A stretch of DNA of 64,000 bases from Acetobacter fabarum. Its GTDB lineage: Bacteria; Pseudomonadota; Alphaproteobacteria; Acetobacterales; Acetobacteraceae. Location: the NCBI RefSeq assembly GCF_011516925.1, contig NZ_WOTG01000008.1, positions 62,001 through 126,000 on the forward strand. Reading direction: 5' to 3'. Both the position numbers and the translations under genes were made by a program. Position 1 is the stretch's first letter. Each line of letters begins with the position of its first letter. Of the stretch, positions 33,446 through 42,965 are shown piece by piece. The notes under the pieces are model-generated. The model did not search any database. It saw nothing but the letters and a program-made list of their open reading frames with translations, and had not been told where the DNA came from.

Positions 33446-35365
33446 ATGGAGGAAAGAGAGCCTGCATATGCCGACATTCCCCCCTATGAGCCACCATTAG
33501 GCTTGCCGGAGGAAAGGGTACCGGGAGTGCCCCCGCGTGACCGGTTTTGTAGCCGCTCCGTGCAGGAGGTGTTGCAGGCTGTCTTTGGGTTCCCCGGGTT
33601 CAGGAGCTTGCAGGCGCAGGCTGTAGAATGCGCCATGCAGGGGCAGGATGCCCTTGTGCTCATGCCCACGGGTGGGGGCAAAAGCGTATGTTACCAGATT
33701 CCAGCCCTGTGCCGGCCCGGCATGGGGTTGGTTATCTCCCCCCTCATCGCGCTTATGGACGATCAGGTGGCAGGGCTCAGGCAGCTTGGGGTTAATGCCG
33801 CTGCCCTGCATTCCGAGCTGGACGAAAACGAATCAGCCCAGATCAGGTCTGATCTGGCCAATGGCCGTGTGGACCTGCTCTATATTTCGCCCGAACGCCT
33901 TTTGTCGTCAGGCACGCTGGACCGCCTGACGCGCATACCACTGTCCATTATTGCCATAGACGAAGCGCATTGCATTTCGGCTTGGGGGCATGAGTTCCGG
34001 CCCGAATACAGGGCCCTGACCGCCCTGCCGCGACATTTTCCCAATGTGCCACGGCTTGCCCTGACCGCCACGGCGGACGAACGCACGCGGGATGATATTC
34101 TGGCGGCATTGGATATGCCGCACGCGCAGGTTCTGGTTTCAAGCTTTCATCGGCCCAACCTCAATATTGCCGTGCAGCCCAAAGGTTCGGAACTGAAGCA
34201 ACTGCTTGTAGCCCTTGAGCGCTACAGGGAAGACGCGTCCATTGTCTATTGTGGCAGCCGTGCCAGAACCGAGCGTATAGCGGCCTCCCTGCGGGAGCGC
34301 GGCTGGCCTGCGCTGGCGTATCATGCGGGGTTGTCTCCGGTGGAAAAGCGCGCGGCATTGTTGCGTTTTCGCTCGGGGGAACCGCTGGTGATTGTGGCCA
34401 CGGTGGCTTTTGGCATGGGCATAGACCGCCCGGATGTGCGCGCAGTTGTGCATCTGGATATGCCCTCCTCGCCTGAGGCATATTACCAGCAGATTGGCCG
34501 GGCCGGGCGCGATGGTCTGCCGTCTGATACCGTACTGCTATACGGGGGGGAGGATATAGCCCGTGCCCGTTACTGGCTGGACCAGTCTGCGGCTCCAGAT
34601 AACGAAAAACGGATCATGCGCAGCCGTCTGGAGGCCATGATCGCGTTTACTGAAACCACAGGGTGCCGCACGCAGGCGCTGCTGCACTGTTTTGGCGAGG
34701 AGCTGGAACAGCCCTGCGGGCATTGTGATAACTGCCGCCACCCGGTGCTGACATTTGATGGAACGGAAGCTGCCCGCAAGCTGCTGTCCGCTGTGTATCG
34801 CACGGGGGAAAGTTTTGGCGCGCTGCACGTTATTGCCGTTTTACGGGCCAAGAGGACCGACGGCATAAGCCGTAACGGGCACGACAAGCTCTCGGTCTGG
34901 GGGATTGGTCAGGACAGAAGCGAGTCGTTCTGGCGTGGTGTGGTCCGCCAGCTTATTGCGCGCGGCGCCCTGCGGATAGAAGGGCAGTATGGTGGGTTGC
35001 GACTGAACCCCGACATCGCCCGTCCGATCCTGCGGGGGGAGGAAAACGTTGCCTTGCGGGCAGACCCGGTTGTGGAACACACTGGCAATGTGGGAGGGGC
35101 TCGGGGGCAGAGGCAGTCTGCTGCTCTGGACCTGCCAGAAGACCGTTTGGCCCTGTTTGAAGCTCTGCGCAAATGGCGGCGGGAAGAGGCCAAGGAGCAG
35201 GAAATTCCACCATATGTCATTTTCCATGATTCGGTTCTGAAAGACATAGCGCTCGAAAAACCCGATGATCTGGATACGCTGGGTGAGATCAAAGGCGTAG
35301 GCCGCTCCAAGCTGGAACGCTACGGGGAGGCCGTGCTGGCGGTTATTGAGGCGGAACCCGCATGA
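33446..35365 (+). CDS. recQ: ATP-dependent DNA helicase RecQ
   Basis: A 639-residue superfamily 2 helicase. Seen in order: FGFPGFRSLQAQAVE (motif 0), Walker A PTGGGKSVCYQ near residue 72, DEAH in AIDEAHCISAWGHEF near 171, LALTATA, the QxxGRAGRDG motif VI, the RQC zinc site (CFGEELEQPCGHCDNC) near 414-432, and an HRDC domain at the C-terminus (LGEIKGVGRSKLERYGE). It unwinds recombination intermediates and supports the RecF pathway. It starts six bases after the lipoprotein and its stop overlaps glpR (ATGA). Confidence 0.95.
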   Translation: MEEREPAYADIPPYEPPLGLPEERVPGVPPRDRFCSRSVQEVLQAVFGFPGFRSLQAQAVECAMQGQDALVLMPTGGGKSVCYQIPALCRPGMGLVISPLIALMDDQVAGLRQLGVNAAALHSELDENESAQIRSDLANGRVDLLYISPERLLSSGTLDRLTRIPLSIIAIDEAHCISAWGHEFRPEYRALTALPRHFPNVPRLALTATADERTRDDILAALDMPHAQVLVSSFHRPNLNIAVQPKGSELKQLLVALERYREDASIVYCGSRARTERIAASLRERGWPALAYHAGLSPVEKRAALLRFRSGEPLVIVATVAFGMGIDRPDVRAVVHLDMPSSPEAYYQQIGRAGRDGLPSDTVLLYGGEDIARARYWLDQSAAPDNEKRIMRSRLEAMIAFTETTGCRTQALLHCFGEELEQPCGHCDNCRHPVLTFDGTEAARKLLSAVYRTGESFGALHVIAVLRAKRTDGISRNGHDKLSVWGIGQDRSESFWRGVVRQLIARGALRIEGQYGGLRLNPDIARPILRGEENVALRADPVVEHTGNVGGARGQRQSAALDLPEDRLALFEALRKWRREEAKEQEIPPYVIFHDSVLKDIALEKPDDLDTLGEIKGVGRSKLERYGEAVLAVIEAEPA

Positions 35366-36144
35366 GCAATGCGCTGGAAAAACGACGCAGGCATATTCTG
35401 CGGCTGGTCAACCAGCACGGGTATGTTGCCAGCGAGGAACTGGCGTGCGAACTGGGCGTAACCGTGCAGACCGTAAGGCGGGACGTTAACATTATGGCCG
35501 GGCAGGGATTGCTGGCCCGCCACCATGGAGGGGCCAGCAGCCTTTCCCCCGCCGAGAACATTGCTTATTCAGACCGGCAGATCCTGAACCTGCAAGCCAA
35601 GGACGCCATAGGGCGGGAAGCGGCAAAGGCCATACCGGACGGGGCCTCCCTGTTCATTAACATCGGCACCACAACGGAAGCTTTTGCCCGGTCGCTGCGC
35701 ACCCACAGAACCCTGCGGGTTATTACCAATAATATCCATGTCGCAACCCTGCTGGCTCCGGCTCCTGAATGTAGCCTGATCATTACAGGTGGCAGCGTAC
35801 GCCTGCGCGATGGTGGCATTGTTGGCCCGGCGGCGGCAGCCATGATCGAGCAGTATCGGGCGGATTTTGGTGTTATCGGCATTTCCGGCATTGATGCGGA
35901 TGGCACGTTGCTGGATTTTGATGCGGACGAAATTAACGCGGCGCAGGCGATCATACGCAACGCCAGAACAGTGTTCCTGCTGGCAGACCACACCAAGTTC
36001 TTGCGCAGGCCCATGGCGCGTGTGGGGCATATATCCCAGATCAATGCGTTTTTTACGGACCAGCCTCCTCCGCCGGGTATTCGGGCCATTTTGCGCGAGC
36101 ATGATGTGCAGCTCCATGTTACTGGCGCGCAGGAGTGTTCGTAA
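35362..36144 (+). CDS. glpR: Glycerol-3-phosphate regulon repressor, DeoR family
   Basis: A 260-residue DeoR-type repressor: N-terminal helix-turn-helix (VASEELACELGVTVQTVRRD, residues about 14-33) and a C-terminal sugar-phosphate-binding domain with INIGTTTEAFA, LIITGGSVRLRDGG and the final DHTKFLRRPMARVG segment. Immediately upstream of glpD-glpF-glpK, it should repress them until glycerol-3-phosphate binds. Its start overlaps the recQ stop, so it may be read through from recQ. Confidence 0.92.
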   Translation: MSNALEKRRRHILRLVNQHGYVASEELACELGVTVQTVRRDVNIMAGQGLLARHHGGASSLSPAENIAYSDRQILNLQAKDAIGREAAKAIPDGASLFINIGTTTEAFARSLRTHRTLRVITNNIHVATLLAPAPECSLIITGGSVRLRDGGIVGPAAAAMIEQYRADFGVIGISGIDADGTLLDFDADEINAAQAIIRNARTVFLLADHTKFLRRPMARVGHISQINAFFTDQPPPPGIRAILREHDVQLHVTGAQECS

Positions 36145-36209
36145 AAGAACATCATGGCTCAAAAAAACGCATCCATCGGGGACGATAACCATAGTTCTTG
36201 CGTTCTGTT

Positions 36210-36221
36210 TTCGAAATCGAA
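36210..36221. promoter_or_regulatory. Probable GlpR operator upstream of glpD
   Basis: The palindrome TTCGAAATCGAA lies 25 bases before the glpD start. It matches the TTCG-N4-CGAA core of known GlpR operators (E. coli consensus TGTTCG-N4-CGAACA). Repressor binding here would block glpD transcription or early elongation. A weaker half-site TTCCGAAC precedes glpF at about 37799-37806. Confidence 0.65.
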
Positions 36222-36246
36222 TAAAATGAACAAAGCCTTCGTATAG

Positions 36247-37782
36247 ATGGAACCGATAAAAACCATGTCAGCAGCAGAAACATCCGAGCGTATTTATGAC
36301 CTTCTCGTTATCGGGGGGGGCGTTAACGGCACCGGCATTGCGCGTGACGCCTGCGGGCGTGGTGCATCCGTCCTGCTGGTGGAGCAGGATGATCTGGCAA
36401 GCTATACCTCGTCTTCCAGCACCAAGCTGATCCATGGTGGCCTGCGCTATCTGGAATATTATGAGTTCCGCCTTGTGCGTGAAGCGCTGATGGAGCGTGA
36501 ACGCCTGCTGACCATGGCCCCCCATATCATGTGGCCGCTGCGCTTTGTGCTGCCGCATTCCAAGCTGGTGCGTCCGGCATGGATGCTCAAGGCCGGGCTG
36601 TTCCTGTACGATCATCTGGCATCCAACATGACGCTGCCTAAATCCATTGGCGTGGATTTTCGCAAGCATTCTTCGGGGCGTGCGCTCAAGCCTGAATACA
36701 CCAAGGGCTTCATCTATTCCGATGGCTGGGTGCAGGACAGCCGCCTTGTTGTGCTGAACGCCATGGACGCGGCCGAGCGTGGGGCCGATGTGCGCGTACG
36801 CACCCGCCTGACTGCCGCGCAGCGCGTGAACGGGCAGTGGGTGGCAACTCTGGAAGACCGCATAACCGGCCAGACCCAGACCGTGCGTGCCAAGGCCATG
36901 GTGAACGCGGCTGGCCCGTGGGTTGCCCGCCTGCTGGCCGATACGCTTAAAATCCCCAATTCCAAATCGGTACGTCTGGTCAAGGGCAGCCACATTATTG
37001 TCCCGCGTGTGTACGAGGGGCCGCAGGCTTACATTTTCCAGAACCCTGACAAGCGGATTGTGTTCGCCATTCCATACGAGCAGAAGTTCACCCTGATCGG
37101 CACCACGGACATTCCGTGGAAGGATGAGCCGGGCAAGGTGGGCATAGCACCCGATGAAGTAACGTATCTGTGCGAAAGCGTGAACCGCTACCTGAACGTG
37201 CAGGTCCGTGAGAGCGATGTGGTGTGGAGCTACGCAGGGCTGCGTCCGTTGTATGACGATGCCTCTGCCAACGCCTCTGCCGTTACCCGCGATTATGTTC
37301 TGGACCTGGACACGCAGGATGGCGCGCCCCTGCTTTCCATTTTTGGTGGCAAAATCACGACCTACCGCAAGCTGGCCGAACATGCGCTGGAAAAACTGGC
37401 CCCTGTGCTGCCCGTAGTTGGTGGCCAGAGTTGGACCGCAAGCGAAGTGCTGCCCGGTGGGGATATTGGTGAAGGTGGCTTTGACGGTGCCCTTGCCCGG
37501 TTGCGCCGCGTAGCCCCCTGGTTGCCAGAAGAACTGGCATGGCGTCTGATGCGTAATTACGGCAGCCGCACATACGAAATTATCGGACAGGCTAACAGCA
37601 TGGACGATATGGGTGAACTGCTGGGTGGGGACCTGAGCACGCGTGAAGTAGACTACCTGATGGCGCGTGAATGGGCCCGTACGGCAGAAGATGTGCTCTG
37701 GCGGCGCAGCAAGCTGGGCCTGCACCTGAATGACGCGGAAAAAGCCCGCGTTGAAACCTATGTTCAGAAGAAAGCTGTCTGA
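36247..37782 (+). CDS. glpD: Aerobic glycerol-3-phosphate dehydrogenase
   Basis: A 511-residue FAD flavoprotein. The dinucleotide-binding motif VIGGGVNGTGIARDA lies near residues 22-36, followed by the family signature SSSSTKLIHGGLRYLEYYEF, RGADVRVRTRL, and IFGGKITTYRKLAEHAL. It oxidises glycerol-3-phosphate to dihydroxyacetone phosphate and passes electrons to ubiquinone at the inner membrane. The N-terminal ATG at 36247 is accepted; a second ATG at 36265 would also preserve the FAD domain. Gene order glpR-D-F-K makes a complete glycerol uptake and oxidation unit. Confidence 0.95.
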   Translation: MEPIKTMSAAETSERIYDLLVIGGGVNGTGIARDACGRGASVLLVEQDDLASYTSSSSTKLIHGGLRYLEYYEFRLVREALMERERLLTMAPHIMWPLRFVLPHSKLVRPAWMLKAGLFLYDHLASNMTLPKSIGVDFRKHSSGRALKPEYTKGFIYSDGWVQDSRLVVLNAMDAAERGADVRVRTRLTAAQRVNGQWVATLEDRITGQTQTVRAKAMVNAAGPWVARLLADTLKIPNSKSVRLVKGSHIIVPRVYEGPQAYIFQNPDKRIVFAIPYEQKFTLIGTTDIPWKDEPGKVGIAPDEVTYLCESVNRYLNVQVRESDVVWSYAGLRPLYDDASANASAVTRDYVLDLDTQDGAPLLSIFGGKITTYRKLAEHALEKLAPVLPVVGGQSWTASEVLPGGDIGEGGFDGALARLRRVAPWLPEELAWRLMRNYGSRTYEIIGQANSMDDMGELLGGDLSTREVDYLMAREWARTAEDVLWRRSKLGLHLNDAEKARVETYVQKKAV

Positions 37783-37830
37783 TCTGTAAAACACCGCTTT
37801 CCGAACAAAAAAAACAAAAAGAGGAAAGAT

Positions 37831-38649
37831 ATGGATAAGGTAAAAAATAGTCTCTGGGGCGAGTTGATAGCCGAATGTCTGGCGGTGCTGATCATTATTC
37901 TGGTCGGTGATTCCGTTGCAGCCATGTACTCGCTGTACGACCCAAGCCCCTACCAGCTCTCCTACTGGGGGGTTGCCATTACGTGGGGGCTGGGTGTGAC
38001 CCTGGCCATTTACGTGACCGGTGCTGTTTCTGGCACACATGCTAACCCTGCGGTTACGCTGGCGCTTGCCTGCTACCGTGGGTTCGCATGGCGCAAGGTG
38101 CTGCCATACTGGGTGGCGCAGGTGGTGGGTGGCTTTTTGGGAGCCTGTCTGGTTTATGCCCTGTATGGCTCGGTTATCGTGCATTATGCGGTGTCCCATC
38201 ATCTGGATTTTGCCAATGATGGCGCCGCGTCAGGCGTGTTCTTTACCCATCCGGGTGATTTTGTAACGCCTCTGCATGCGCTGCTGAACGAAACAATCCT
38301 GACGGCATTTCTGGTCCTTGGTATTTTTGCAGTGACCTGCCAGTACAATACGGCTGCCCCACAGGCTAACTCGGGCGCATTGATCATTGGCCTGCTGGTT
38401 GCCATTATCGGTGCATCTTCAGGGTATCTGGAAGGGTGGGCCATTAACCCAGCGCGCGATTTTGGGCCTCGCCTGTTCTGCTTTGTGGCGGGCTGGGGGC
38501 GTACGGCTCTTCCTTCTCCCCAGAATTACTGGTGGGTGCCTGTTGTAGGCCCACTTATGGGTGGGCTTATCGGGGCCACGATTTACCAGACGCTGCTGCG
38601 TCCGTTCATGCCCGCACTGGGCCGTCACTCCACTCCTGCGGCAGACTGA
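37831..38649 (+). CDS. glpF: Glycerol uptake facilitator (aquaglyceroporin)
   Basis: A 272-residue MIP-family channel with six helices. The two pore motifs are HANPAVT near residue 70 and INPARDFGPRL near residue 205; the Arg of the second forms the selectivity filter. It admits glycerol by facilitated diffusion, with GlpK trapping it inside. AAAGAGGAAAG just upstream is a strong ribosome-binding site. The gap from glpD is 48 bases. Confidence 0.93.
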   Translation: MDKVKNSLWGELIAECLAVLIIILVGDSVAAMYSLYDPSPYQLSYWGVAITWGLGVTLAIYVTGAVSGTHANPAVTLALACYRGFAWRKVLPYWVAQVVGGFLGACLVYALYGSVIVHYAVSHHLDFANDGAASGVFFTHPGDFVTPLHALLNETILTAFLVLGIFAVTCQYNTAAPQANSGALIIGLLVAIIGASSGYLEGWAINPARDFGPRLFCFVAGWGRTALPSPQNYWWVPVVGPLMGGLIGATIYQTLLRPFMPALGRHSTPAAD

Positions 38650-38677
38650 CTGCTCAGAATAAGAAGGGATATTCCCC

Positions 38678-40177
38678 ATGACCAAAAAAGATTGTGTTCT
38701 GGCGATTGATCAGGGAACAACATCAACCCGCAGCATCGTTTTTGATCGTGACGCCAACGAACTGGCTGCGGCCCGTCAGGAGTTCCCGCAGCATTATCCC
38801 AACGCCGGGTGGGTGGAGCATTGCCCAGAAGACATCTGGACCGATGTGCTCAACACAGCGCGCGCGGCACTGGAGCAGAGCGGGGCTGCGGACCGCATTG
38901 CCGGTATTGGCATTACCAACCAGCGCGAAACCATTGTGGTGTGGGAGCGCAGCACGGGCAAGCCGATCCACCGCGCCATTGTCTGGCAGGACCGGCGGAC
39001 GGCCAGTGTCTGCCAGAAACTGCGTGACGAAGGGGCCGAAGCTCTGGTGCGTGAACGCACGGGCCTGCTGCTGGACCCCTATTTTTCCGCCACAAAACTG
39101 GCATGGCTGCTCGACAACGTGGCCGATGCCCGCGCTCGCGCTGAAAAAGGTGAGTTGGCATTTGGCACCATTGATTCGTTTATCCTGTGGCGGCTGACGG
39201 GCGGTAAGGTCCACGCAACCGATGCAACCAATGCTTCGCGCACCATGCTGTTTGATATTCATCGTCAGCAGTGGGATCAGGACCTCCTGAAGCTGTTCCG
39301 TATTCCCGCCAGCTTGCTGCCCGAAGTCAAGGACAGCAGCACTCTGTATGGGGAAACAGACCCAGCCCTGTTTGGGCGGGCCATTCCCATTGCCGGGATT
39401 GCAGGCGACCAGCAGGCAGCCGTTGTGGGGCAGGCCTGCTTTACGCCGGGCATGGCCAAGGCCACCTACGGTACGGGGTGCTTTTTGCTGTTGAACACGG
39501 GGGATAAGCCCGTGGAATCACGCAACCGGATGTTGACCACGGTTGCTTACCGGCTCAATGGCAAACCAACATACGCCCTTGAAGGCTCCATTTTTGTGGC
39601 TGGTGCAGCCATTAAATGGCTGCGTGACGGCTTGCACCTGATCACCCATGCGTCCCAGACGGATGATATGGCAACCCGTGTGCCGCACAGCCATGGCGTG
39701 TACATGGTGCCAGGGTTTGTCGGGTTGGGCGCGCCTCATTGGGACCCGGATGCACGCGGCCTGATCTGTGGCCTGACGCTGGATGCCACTGCGGCCCATA
39801 TTGCCCGTGCGGCTCTGGAATCCGTGGCGTACCAGACGTTGGATCTGGTGAGTGCCATGGTGCAGGACGGTGGTGGCACAACGGAGAGCATCCGTGTGGA
39901 TGGTGGCATGTCCGCCAATGACTGGTACTGCCAGTTCCTTGCTGACATGCTGCAAGCCAAGGTTGAACGCCCACGCAACGTTGAAACAACGGCTCTGGGC
40001 GCTGGCTTCCTTGCCGGTATGGCAACTGGTGTCTGGGAAAATGAAGCAAACGTAGCGGCGGAATGGGCGCGGGGTTCCCTGTTTGAACCCAAAATGGACA
40101 GCACCCAGCGCCGCACCATGATTGCTGGCTGGCATCAGGCTGTTAAGCGTACGCTTAGCACCTATACCGGCGGCTAA
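38678..40177 (+). CDS. glpK: Glycerol kinase
   Basis: A 499-residue FGGY-family kinase. Signatures: [15 protein letters not shown] at the N-terminus (phosphate 1 loop), WQDRRTA, the [11 protein letters not shown] block, [21 protein letters not shown], and the C-terminal [13 protein letters not shown] with the FGGY-type glycine loop. It phosphorylates glycerol to glycerol-3-phosphate, the substrate of GlpD and inducer for GlpR. Length is normal for the family. A hairpin terminator follows the stop. Confidence 0.96.
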   Translation: MTKKDCVLAIDQGTTSTRSIVFDRDANELAAARQEFPQHYPNAGWVEHCPEDIWTDVLNTARAALEQSGAADRIAGIGITNQRETIVVWERSTGKPIHRAIVWQDRRTASVCQKLRDEGAEALVRERTGLLLDPYFSATKLAWLLDNVADARARAEKGELAFGTIDSFILWRLTGGKVHATDATNASRTMLFDIHRQQWDQDLLKLFRIPASLLPEVKDSSTLYGETDPALFGRAIPIAGIAGDQQAAVVGQACFTPGMAKATYGTGCFLLLNTGDKPVESRNRMLTTVAYRLNGKPTYALEGSIFVAGAAIKWLRDGLHLITHASQTDDMATRVPHSHGVYMVPGFVGLGAPHWDPDARGLICGLTLDATAAHIARAALESVAYQTLDLVSAMVQDGGGTTESIRVDGGMSANDWYCQFLADMLQAKVERPRNVETTALGAGFLAGMATGVWENEANVAAEWARGSLFEPKMDSTQRRTMIAGWHQAVKRTLSTYTGG

Positions 40178-40198
40178 GAGACGGGGCCCAAAAAAGTG

Positions 40199-40224
40199 GC
40201 CGGAGCGTGCTCCGGCTCTTTTGG
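40199..40224 (+). terminator. Rho-independent terminator after glpK
   Basis: A perfect 7-bp stem GCCGGAG/CTCCGGC with a four-base CGTG loop, followed by TCTTTT. It ends the glp operon and also lies just beyond the stop of the convergent gene at 40239. Confidence 0.8.
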
Positions 40225-40238
40225 TTCCTGTTCCTGCG

Positions 40239-40730
40239 CTACCGGGCGCCGGGAGTAACCGGTACAGACACGGTTTTGCTGGATCCGCCCAGAAACTGGA
40301 ATGTAACCGGCACATTGGACTGGGTGAGTACCTGTGCAACAGGGCCAACGCACAGCATGTGGTAGCCAGCACTGGCAAATACCAGTGTTGTAACTTCTGG
40401 CAGAGCCAGATGCTGGAACAGGTGGCGGGTGCCGGGGGTGTTTTCCTGATCAGTGTGGTAGCCAACCAGTGTGCTGCAGGCGGGGGAGACAACGCCGGTT
40501 AGCAAATGGGTTGTGTGGCTGTTATTGGTAAGGCTAAAATACAGCTCCGTCTGCCCTTGCCCCTGTGTGGCAGGCTGATGGAGTGAAATATCGGTAATGG
40601 AGATGTCTTTCTGGGCATCAGCCTGTCCGGGAACAGATTGCCCGTTATTGTGTTCTTGTGCCTGTGCGGGGCCGAGTGCCAGCAGGCTGATCAGAGCGCT
40701 GGCCAGTATTGCTTGGTAACGAGGTTTCAT
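40239..40730 (-). CDS. Periplasmic PCuAC-like copper chaperone with altered ligands
   Basis: A 163-residue exported protein (signal peptide about residues 1-25, ALGPAQA cleavage). The body follows the PCuAC/DUF461 cupredoxin-like pattern: ISITDISLHQPA, ELYFSLTNNS, the strand SPACSTLVGYH, LALPEVTTLVF, GYHMLCVGPVAQ, VPVTFQFLGG. Family members bind Cu(I) with a His-Met...His-x-Met set. Here one His and one HM pair remain, but the other Met ligands are gone and two Cys appear (SPACS and MLC). It may bind copper differently or not at all. It is alone, convergent with glpK. Confidence 0.68.
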   Translation of the reverse strand: MKPRYQAILASALISLLALGPAQAQEHNNGQSVPGQADAQKDISITDISLHQPATQGQGQTELYFSLTNNSHTTHLLTGVVSPACSTLVGYHTDQENTPGTRHLFQHLALPEVTTLVFASAGYHMLCVGPVAQVLTQSNVPVTFQFLGGSSKTVSVPVTPGAR

Positions 40731-40862
40731 GGTGTCTCCGTGCGCCTTGGGGCATGAGCAGTATGGACGAACCCGGTTAAAACAAATATCTGATTGTCAC
40801 CTAGCGCTCTTTGAACAGCACAATGCCGTCGGATACGCGCCTGAGGGAAGGTTGGTACCATC

Positions 40863-41339
40863 ATGCGTTGCCCTTTTTGCGGGAACCCGGATAGTCAGGT
40901 CAAGGACAGTCGCCCGAATGAAGAAGGGTCGGCTATCCGCCGCCGCAGGGCTTGCCTGTCCTGTGGGCAGCGCTTTACCACGGTAGAGCGTGTGCAACTG
41001 CGCGAGCTGGTGGTGGTCAAGCAGGATGGGCGGCGAGCGCCGTTTGATCGGGATAAAATTTCCCGCTCCATCCGTATTGCTCTGCGCAAGCGCCCGGTAT
41101 CGGATGAGCAGATGGAGCAGATTGTAACCGGGGTCGTGCGCCAGCTTGAAGCGTCGGGGGATACGGAAGTTGCCTCCGCCCGCATAGGTGAGCTTGCCAT
41201 GGACGCGCTCAAGGAAGTGGACGGCGTGGGGTATGTGCGTTTTGCCAGCGTGTACCGGGACTTTACGGAGGCCCGCGATTTTTCCGAGATTCTGACGCTC
41301 ATGGAAAGCAAAACCCAGCAGAGCGAACAAAAAGACTAG
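40863..41339 (+). CDS. nrdR: Transcriptional repressor NrdR
   Basis: A 158-residue NrdR. The N-terminal zinc ribbon has CPFC at 3-6 and CLSC at about 31-34; [19 protein letters not shown] is diagnostic. The C-terminal ATP-cone ([20 protein letters not shown]) senses ATP/dATP and controls ribonucleotide reductase genes. It is followed 62 bases on by nusB, a frequent arrangement in alphaproteobacteria. Confidence 0.95.
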   Translation: MRCPFCGNPDSQVKDSRPNEEGSAIRRRRACLSCGQRFTTVERVQLRELVVVKQDGRRAPFDRDKISRSIRIALRKRPVSDEQMEQIVTGVVRQLEASGDTEVASARIGELAMDALKEVDGVGYVRFASVYRDFTEARDFSEILTLMESKTQQSEQKD

Positions 41340-41401
41340 ACCTTTATGTGTAAAAACGCCACAAAACGCGGCTTCGCATAAAAGCGGAGCAGGAGAGAAC
41401 G

Positions 41402-41929
41402 ATGACCGAACTACAGGACCAACCCAAGCTCAAAGCCGCACAACGCCCGCGCACAGCCGCGCGTGTTGCCGCCGTGCAGGCCCTGTTCCAGATTGAGCAG
41501 AATGGGGATCGTCCGGATTCCGTTATTGAGCAGTTTCTGGTCCATCGGTTTGGCACCACCCTGAGCGGTGAATCCTACGAGGATGGACGTATTCCCGAAG
41601 CGGATGTGGCTCTGTTTACCGCCATTGTAAAAGGGGCTGTTTCCAACCGCACGGCGATTGAGGGCGATATTGCCCAGACCTTGCCATCCACCTGGCCGAT
41701 CGAGCGGCTGGACCCGGTCCTGCGCGCTCTTTTTATGGCGGCTATTGCGGAGTTTCGCCACGAAGACGCGCCTGCTGCGGTCCTGATCAACGAGTATATG
41801 GACGTAGCACATGGCTTCTTTTTTGGGGATGAGCCGCGTCTGGTGAATGGTGTGCTGGATACGCTTTTCAAAACCCCCGCACCGGTTGAAGATCATGACA
41901 GCACCGCCGTCCCCCCAACCGAAGACTGA
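41402..41929 (+). CDS. nusB: Transcription antitermination factor NusB
   Basis: A 175-residue NusB with the typical RTAARVAAVQALFQIEQ first helix, WPIERLDPVLRALFMAAIAEF and the C-terminal INEYMDVAHGFFFGDEPRLVNGVLD-type helices. It joins S10 (NusE) in rRNA antitermination. GGAGCAGGAGAG gives a strong ribosome-binding site. Its last 35 bases are shared with the start of thiL in another frame. Confidence 0.95.
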   Translation: MTELQDQPKLKAAQRPRTAARVAAVQALFQIEQNGDRPDSVIEQFLVHRFGTTLSGESYEDGRIPEADVALFTAIVKGAVSNRTAIEGDIAQTLPSTWPIERLDPVLRALFMAAIAEFRHEDAPAAVLINEYMDVAHGFFFGDEPRLVNGVLDTLFKTPAPVEDHDSTAVPPTED

Positions 41930-42896
41930 TCTGCCGCCTGAGTTTGCGTTTATACGGCGGCATTTTTTAGCACTGGCTGGCCCTGCCGCCCTGAACCTGC
42001 AGGATGATGCGGCGGTGTTCTCGCCCCCTCAGGGGCGAGAAATGGTGATGGCGGTAGATGCCATGGTAGAAAATGTGCATTTTCTACCAACCGACCCCCC
42101 CGATACAATTGGCCGCAAGCTGTTGCGGTGCAACCTGTCCGACCTTGCCGCCATGGGGAGCAGGCCGGAAGGCTGGTTGCTGGCGTTTGCACGCCCCCCC
42201 CATATTACGGATGCGTGGGTGGAGCAGTTCTGTGCTGGTCTGGCGCAGGATCAGGCCCGCTTTGGGCTGAGCCTGATGGGGGGCGATACAACCTCCACCT
42301 CCGGACCACTTGTTCTCTCATTGACCATTGTTGGCTCGGTCCTGCCCGGTCAGGCTATCCGGCGGTGTGGTGCGCGGGCGGGGGATGGACTGTGGGTGAG
42401 TGGGACCATAGGGGATGGAGCGCTGGGCCTGCGTGTGTTGCAGGGGGTAGAGCCTCCTCTGGCTGACCCCACGGGGCATCTGGCAGAACGCTACCGCCTG
42501 CCGCAACCACGGATAGGGCTACCCCTGCATGGTCTGGCATCCGCCGCGATGGATGTGTCCGACGGGCTGGTACAGGATGCTGGCCATATGGCGCGGGAAA
42601 ACGCTCTGCATGTGCGCATACAGGCCGATCAGGTTCCGCTCTCGGCCGCGGCACGCGCATTGGGGGCTGCATGGCAGGAAGTCTGCCTGACGGGCGGAGA
42701 TGATTATGAAATCCTGTTTGCCGTGCCGCCTGAGCGGGAGCATCAGCTACTATCCTGCCCAAGTCTGCCCACCCCATATGGGGTGGTGCCTGTAACCCGG
42801 ATAGGTCAGTTTGAGGCAGGCGTGCCGGGTGTGTCCGTTATGGATGGTGCAGGGCAGCCCATGCACTTCAGGGCCAGGGGCTGGAGCCACCTGTAA
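41895..42896 (+). CDS. thiL: Thiamine-monophosphate kinase
   Basis: A 333-residue ThiL. Signatures: LNLQDDAAVFSPP (metal/ATP site), VMAVDAMVENVHF, RCNLSDLAAMGSRP, MGGDTTST, SGTIGDGALGL, AMDVSDGLVQDAGHM and LTGGDDYEILFAV. It makes thiamine diphosphate from thiamine monophosphate. The ATG at 41895 lies inside nusB, so the two genes overlap by 35 bases and translation is probably coupled. A start further upstream would only lengthen that overlap. Confidence 0.94.
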   Translation: MTAPPSPQPKTDLPPEFAFIRRHFLALAGPAALNLQDDAAVFSPPQGREMVMAVDAMVENVHFLPTDPPDTIGRKLLRCNLSDLAAMGSRPEGWLLAFARPPHITDAWVEQFCAGLAQDQARFGLSLMGGDTTSTSGPLVLSLTIVGSVLPGQAIRRCGARAGDGLWVSGTIGDGALGLRVLQGVEPPLADPTGHLAERYRLPQPRIGLPLHGLASAAMDVSDGLVQDAGHMARENALHVRIQADQVPLSAAARALGAAWQEVCLTGGDDYEILFAVPPEREHQLLSCPSLPTPYGVVPVTRIGQFEAGVPGVSVMDGAGQPMHFRARGWSHL

Positions 42897-42965
42897 ACGG
42901 GGGCTGGGGTCTGGCCTAAAGGCTGAGCGCCGCGTTGTGGCGCTTGCCTGTTGTTGCGGAAGAAT

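Noticed and set aside
36268-38202. A 644-codon open frame antisense to glpD/glpF
   Set aside because: Its codons mirror the third-position GC bias of glpD, it has no recognisable domain, and glpD and glpF are unambiguous on the other strand.
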